From the NCBI GenBank assembly GCA_949297565.1, contig CASFUI010000068.1:1-7561 (forward strand): a stretch of DNA of 7,561 bases, in the 5' to 3' direction. The DNA comes from an uncultured Eubacteriales bacterium (lineage in GTDB: Bacteria; Bacillota; Clostridia; Lachnospirales; Lachnospiraceae). This document shows positions 5,503 through 7,561 of the stretch, piece by piece. A program made the translations under genes and the position numbers. Every line of letters starts with the position of its first letter. Positions within the stretch are counted from its first letter, which is position 1. A model generated the notes under the pieces. That model had not been told where the DNA came from and did not search any database. It worked only from the letters and a program-made list of their open reading frames with translations.

Positions 5503-6570
5503 TCACGCTATCTTATTCTTAATATCAGCAACATCTCTCTCGATAGTCTGTACTCTTTCTATAAGATAATCAACCTTCACCTCATACGCGAGATTTTTAT
5601 TTGCTATAGGAATTGCCTGATTAAGCTTTTTCGTAAGTTCCACAAAATTCTCTGCCAACAGTCTTATATTTCTATCAGTTACATTTTCAAGGTGCAGCTT
5701 AACGCCTGCCACCTCTTGCTTCAATTCATGTACCTCTACTCGCACTTCGCTCATATCGTCTGTCAGCGTTTGTATATTATCCTTAGCCTCCTTCATATCG
5801 TCACTCAGCAATTCTATCTTCTCTTTGGCTTCCTTCATATCGTCGCTCAGTACCTGTATATTATCCTTAGCCTCTCTCATATCATTACTCAGCAATTCTA
5901 TCTTCTCTTTGGCTTCCTTCATATCGTCGCTCAGTACCTGTATATTATCCTTAGCCTCTCTCATATCATCACTCAGCAATTCTATCTTCTCTTTGGCTTC
6001 CTTCATATCGACCTTCAGATCCTCTATATCCTCTTTGGCCTCCTTCATGTCGGCTTTCAAAACCTTTATATCCTCTTTGGCCTCCTTCATGTCAGCTTTC
6101 AAAACCTCTATGTCTTCTTTGGCCTCCTTCATGTCGGCTTTCAAAACCTTTATATCCTCTTTGGCTTCCTTCATGTCGACCTTCAAAACCTCTATGTCTT
6201 CTTTGGCTTCCTTCATATCGGCTTTCAAGACGCGTATATCCTCTTTGGCTTCCTTCATGTCAACCTTCAAAACCTCTATGTCTTCTTTAGCCTCCTTCAT
6301 ATCGGCTTTCAGGACGCGTATATCCTCTTTGGCTTCTTTCATGTCGACCTTCAAAACCTCTATGTCTTCTTTGGCCTCCTTCATGTCAGCTTTCAGGACG
6401 CGTATATCCTCTTTGGCTTCCTTCATGTCAGCTTTTAAGACCTGCACATCATCTTTAGTTTCTCTCATGTCGACCTTCAAAACTTCTATATCCTCTTTCA
6501 TGTAGTGTACATCTTCCTTAATACAATACATTTCAGATAATATTAAATCGATTTTTTGGCTGTCTGTCAT
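5503..6570 (-). CDS. Tandem-repeat coiled-coil protein, function unknown
   Basis: This 355-residue, highly charged protein has no signal peptide or membrane segment. Residues 1-34 are a non-repeated lead-in. Residues 35-272 are seventeen uninterrupted 14-residue units of the type MKEAKEDIEVLKVD, two heptads each, with Met/Ile at a and Ala/Leu at d, predicting a long continuous coiled coil. Residues 273-355 form a non-repeated, helix-rich tail including ENVTDRNIRLLAENF (295-309) and IERVQTIERDVADIK (337-351). That tail recalls small coiled-coil proteins of Clostridia, by memory only. AGAGGTGA (6575-6582) is a strong ribosome binding site 4 nt before the ATG, and a near-consensus promoter lies just upstream, so it is probably expressed alone. 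It lies upstream of the dapA promoter on the same strand. A scaffold, filament or phage-tail-like role is possible but unproven. Confidence 0.85.
   Translation of the reverse strand: MTDSQKIDLILSEMYCIKEDVHYMKEDIEVLKVDMRETKDDVQVLKADMKEAKEDIRVLKADMKEAKEDIEVLKVDMKEAKEDIRVLKADMKEAKEDIEVLKVDMKEAKEDIRVLKADMKEAKEDIEVLKVDMKEAKEDIKVLKADMKEAKEDIEVLKADMKEAKEDIKVLKADMKEAKEDIEDLKVDMKEAKEKIELLSDDMREAKDNIQVLSDDMKEAKEKIELLSNDMREAKDNIQVLSDDMKEAKEKIELLSDDMKEAKDNIQTLTDDMSEVRVEVHELKQEVAGVKLHLENVTDRNIRLLAENFVELTKKLNQAIPIANKNLAYEVKVDYLIERVQTIERDVADIKNKIA
5755..6468 (-). repeat. Tandem array of 17 x 42-bp units inside the coiled-coil gene
   Basis: The array is exactly 714 bp, with no spacer and no frame change. 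Units 2-11 (6007-6426) are of the MKEAKEDIxVLKxD type, mostly alternating Glu with Arg or Lys at unit position 9. Units 12-17 (5755-6006) are three copies of an 84-bp pair, MKEAKEKIELLSDD then MREAKDNIQVLSDD (with small changes). The alternation gives an 84-bp higher-order period in both blocks. Confidence 0.95.
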
Positions 6571-6609
6571 AGTTTCACCTCTTTCCCGGCACCTTATTTA
6601 TATGCATAA

Positions 6610-6638
6610 AGTATATCATCACGCCTCTTTTGTGTCAA
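6610..6638 (-). promoter_or_regulatory. Promoter of the coiled-coil gene
   Basis: A perfect TTGACA (6633-6638) and TATACT (6610-6615) are separated by 17 nt on the minus strand, about 35 nt before the ribosome binding site. The roughly 80 bp beyond the -35 (6639-6716) are almost purely A+T and could act as an UP element. Confidence 0.85.
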
Positions 6639-6798
6639 CAATAATTTTAAAAATATATTAAAAGAATATATAAAGAATACAAATTATTACATTATATATT
6701 TAAATATTTAAAAGGAACAAGGAATTCAACCTGCGGACTTATTCAACTTCAACGACTGCTTAGGTGCCCGGTCTGCCAATAGTGAGGCATTGCTTCTC

Positions 6799-6854
6799 GC
6801 AGAGCATTTTTATTTTATGGAAACCCACGAAACATTTCACATAAAACAAAAATG
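6799..6854. repeat. Second palindromic element, sharing its start with the dapA-leader repeat
   Basis: CATTTTTATTTTATG (6805-6819) pairs with CATAAAACAAAAATG (6840-6854) at 14 of 15 positions, with GAAA/TTTC extending inward. The entry GCAGAGCATTTTTATT (6800-6815) differs by one base from 5072-5087. This suggests two members of one dispersed palindromic family, with divergent inner parts. Confidence 0.65.
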
Positions 6855-6910
6855 TCTTTCCAATAATACAGCACGGCAAGTCATACCGTAAATGTATTAC
6901 CAGAAAGACA
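6853..6910. repeat. 58-bp imperfect inverted repeat
   Basis: Three nested stems share one axis: TGTCTTTC (6853-6860) with GAAAGACA (6903-6910), TAATACA (6864-6870) with TGTATTA (6893-6899), and ACGG (6873-6876) with CCGT (6886-6889) around a 9-nt loop. The internal loops are small. It overlaps the preceding palindrome by 2 bp. It could be a structured RNA, a cruciform, or the relic of a small mobile element; no T run follows it. Confidence 0.75.
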
Positions 6911-7189
6911 CCAAACACTAAAAAACATTTATTTAAAAATAAGCAAAGAAAAACATTTTCTGTCTATATACGTCTCGTCTATATAATAAGGCCGCACATT
7001 TCGCAATCAAAATTTTTTCCCGTTTACAACCTTTTCTTTAGTATGCATGACAATATAACCCGTCTTTCTTTATTTTTACAGCTAAATACGGCAATATACA
7101 GTCATATATAATAAACATACAGTCTTAAAGCAACAGTTAATTCCGTACTGACGACAAAGCCACCTGCGCCGCTTTGCTCATCTAAATCA

Positions 7190-7561
7190 TCAATCCTCAT
7201 CTTCAATCAAATCAATCTTGCTTACAGAAACCTCATACGCCGTTCTCTTTTCAGTCTCTTGGTCATTAATTTTTTTGGTGTATTCACGGCTCTGAACGCG
7301 CCCCTGTATCTGCAGATGACCTCCAACTTCTATTGTCGAAGCATAACGGGCATTCCTTCCCCACGCGATACATGGTATATAATCTGATTTTCCGTATGGA
7401 CGATTGACAGCTATCAAAATATCTGCGATTTCCCTGCCCAGCGGCGTTTTTCTATAAATCGGAGGCTTGCATACATACCCGTCAAGATAAATCTGATTTG
7501 ACTTAGACTGCTCCTCCGGAATATCATCATCTTCAACAAACTGCATTTCCCTTACAAATAT
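7190..7561 (-). CDS. Single-strand DNA-binding protein, C-terminal OB fold (runs off right edge)
   Basis: The visible 123 codons contain a complete OB-fold domain: LDGYVCKPPIYRKTPLGRE (strands 1-2), ILIAVNRPYGKSDYIPCIAWGRNA, then GGHLQIQGRVQSREYTKK and a final strand YEVSVSKIDLI, ending in an acidic tail. This matches the SSB fold that coats single-stranded DNA in replication and repair. The frame stays open to the window edge, reading IFVRE before the Met at 7544-7546. Those residues look like the last strand of a preceding OB fold. I therefore read the gene as partial, encoding a tandem-OB protein, and do not take 7546 as the start. The typical SSB tip DDDIPF is absent; the end is IEDED. 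Whether it acts as a general SSB or a specialised one is not decidable here. Confidence 0.85.
   Translation of the reverse strand: MFVREMQFVEDDDIPEEQSKSNQIYLDGYVCKPPIYRKTPLGREIADILIAVNRPYGKSDYIPCIAWGRNARYASTIEVGGHLQIQGRVQSREYTKKINDQETEKRTAYEVSVSKIDLIEDED

Larger units (their letters stand above)
6639..7189. other. Gene-poor stretch with palindromes, no convincing CDS
   Basis: The left part (6639-6716) is an AT-rich tract next to the coiled-coil promoter. The middle (6717-6910) is richer in GC and holds two neighbouring palindromic elements. The right part (6911-7189) is AT-rich, with a direct repeat of GTCTATATA at 6962-6970 and 6977-6985 and a weak CAAAGC/GCTTTG hairpin just past the stop of the single-strand-binding gene. 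A start-less open frame at 6712-6888 and a 32-codon frame at 7102-7200 were judged not to be genes. Confidence 0.6.

Noticed and set aside
5692..6505. Long plus-strand open frames (248 and 226 codons) opposite the coiled-coil gene
   Set aside because: A 42-bp repeat is a multiple of three, so any frame without a stop in one unit stays open through the array. They lack credible ribosome binding sites and encode low-complexity Phe/Leu- or Ser-rich sequence.
6712..6888. 59-codon plus-strand open frame through the palindromic region
   Set aside because: A stop immediately precedes it, its only ATG lies late inside a palindrome arm, and there is no ribosome binding site. It could be a relic or chance, but it is not a supported gene.
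6962..6985. Direct repeat of GTCTATATA, 15 bp apart
   Set aside because: It is short, lies in AT-rich DNA, and has no nearby promoter to regulate; could be chance.
7153..7178. CAAAGC/GCTTTG hairpin after the single-strand-binding gene as a terminator
   Set aside because: The stem is only about 6 bp with a large loop and no T run follows on the minus strand.
7102..7200. 32-codon minus-strand frame overlapping the end of the single-strand-binding gene
   Set aside because: There is no convincing ribosome binding site and no recognisable sequence pattern; most likely chance.

Overview
The window looks like chromosomal DNA from a low-to-moderate GC Gram-positive anaerobe of the class Clostridia, most likely family Lachnospiraceae. 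This rests on AT-rich intergenic DNA, strong AGGAGG-type ribosome binding sites, near-consensus sigma-A promoters with 17-nt spacers, a Clostridia-type lysine riboswitch in front of dapA, and a tandem OB-fold single-strand-binding protein of a kind I associate with Lachnospiraceae. The placement comes from recalled family resemblance, not from a search. All genes but one are on the minus strand.

Layout, left to right. (1) 1-587: the N-terminal third of oligoendopeptidase F, running off the left edge. (2) 732-2158: a two-gene unit with a DegV-family fatty-acid-binding protein upstream of an isochorismatase-type cysteine hydrolase; the two overlap by 4 nt. (3) 2159-2302: a compact divergent control region where minus- and plus-strand promoters occupy the same 30 bp, with two AAGTACTT palindromes on the DegV side. 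(4) 2303-3169: the only plus-strand gene, a two-domain GNAT acetyltransferase. (5) 3185-3300: three hairpins between convergent genes, which probably terminate both. (6) 3313-5385: a complete lysine/diaminopimelate unit read right to left: promoter, lysine riboswitch, intrinsic terminator, dapA, dapB, terminator. A long palindromic repeat sits in the dapA leader and abuts the riboswitch terminator. (7) 5503-6638: a protein made mostly of seventeen 14-residue coiled-coil repeats, with its own strong promoter. (8) 6639-7189: about 550 bp without a convincing gene, holding an AT-rich tract, a second copy of the palindrome start seen in the dapA leader, and a 58-bp imperfect inverted repeat. (9) 7190-7561: the C-terminal OB fold of a single-strand DNA-binding protein that continues past the right edge.

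DapA and DapB carry out successive steps from aspartate semialdehyde toward diaminopimelate and lysine, and the riboswitch closes the feedback loop by stopping transcription when lysine is plentiful. The DegV/hydrolase pair suggests lipid handling coupled to an unknown amidase-like reaction. The least explained parts are the tandem-repeat coiled-coil gene with its recently homogenised 42/84-bp units, and the palindromic elements at 5071-5125 and 6799-6910. I see no CRISPR array, transposase, integrase, tRNA or rRNA.
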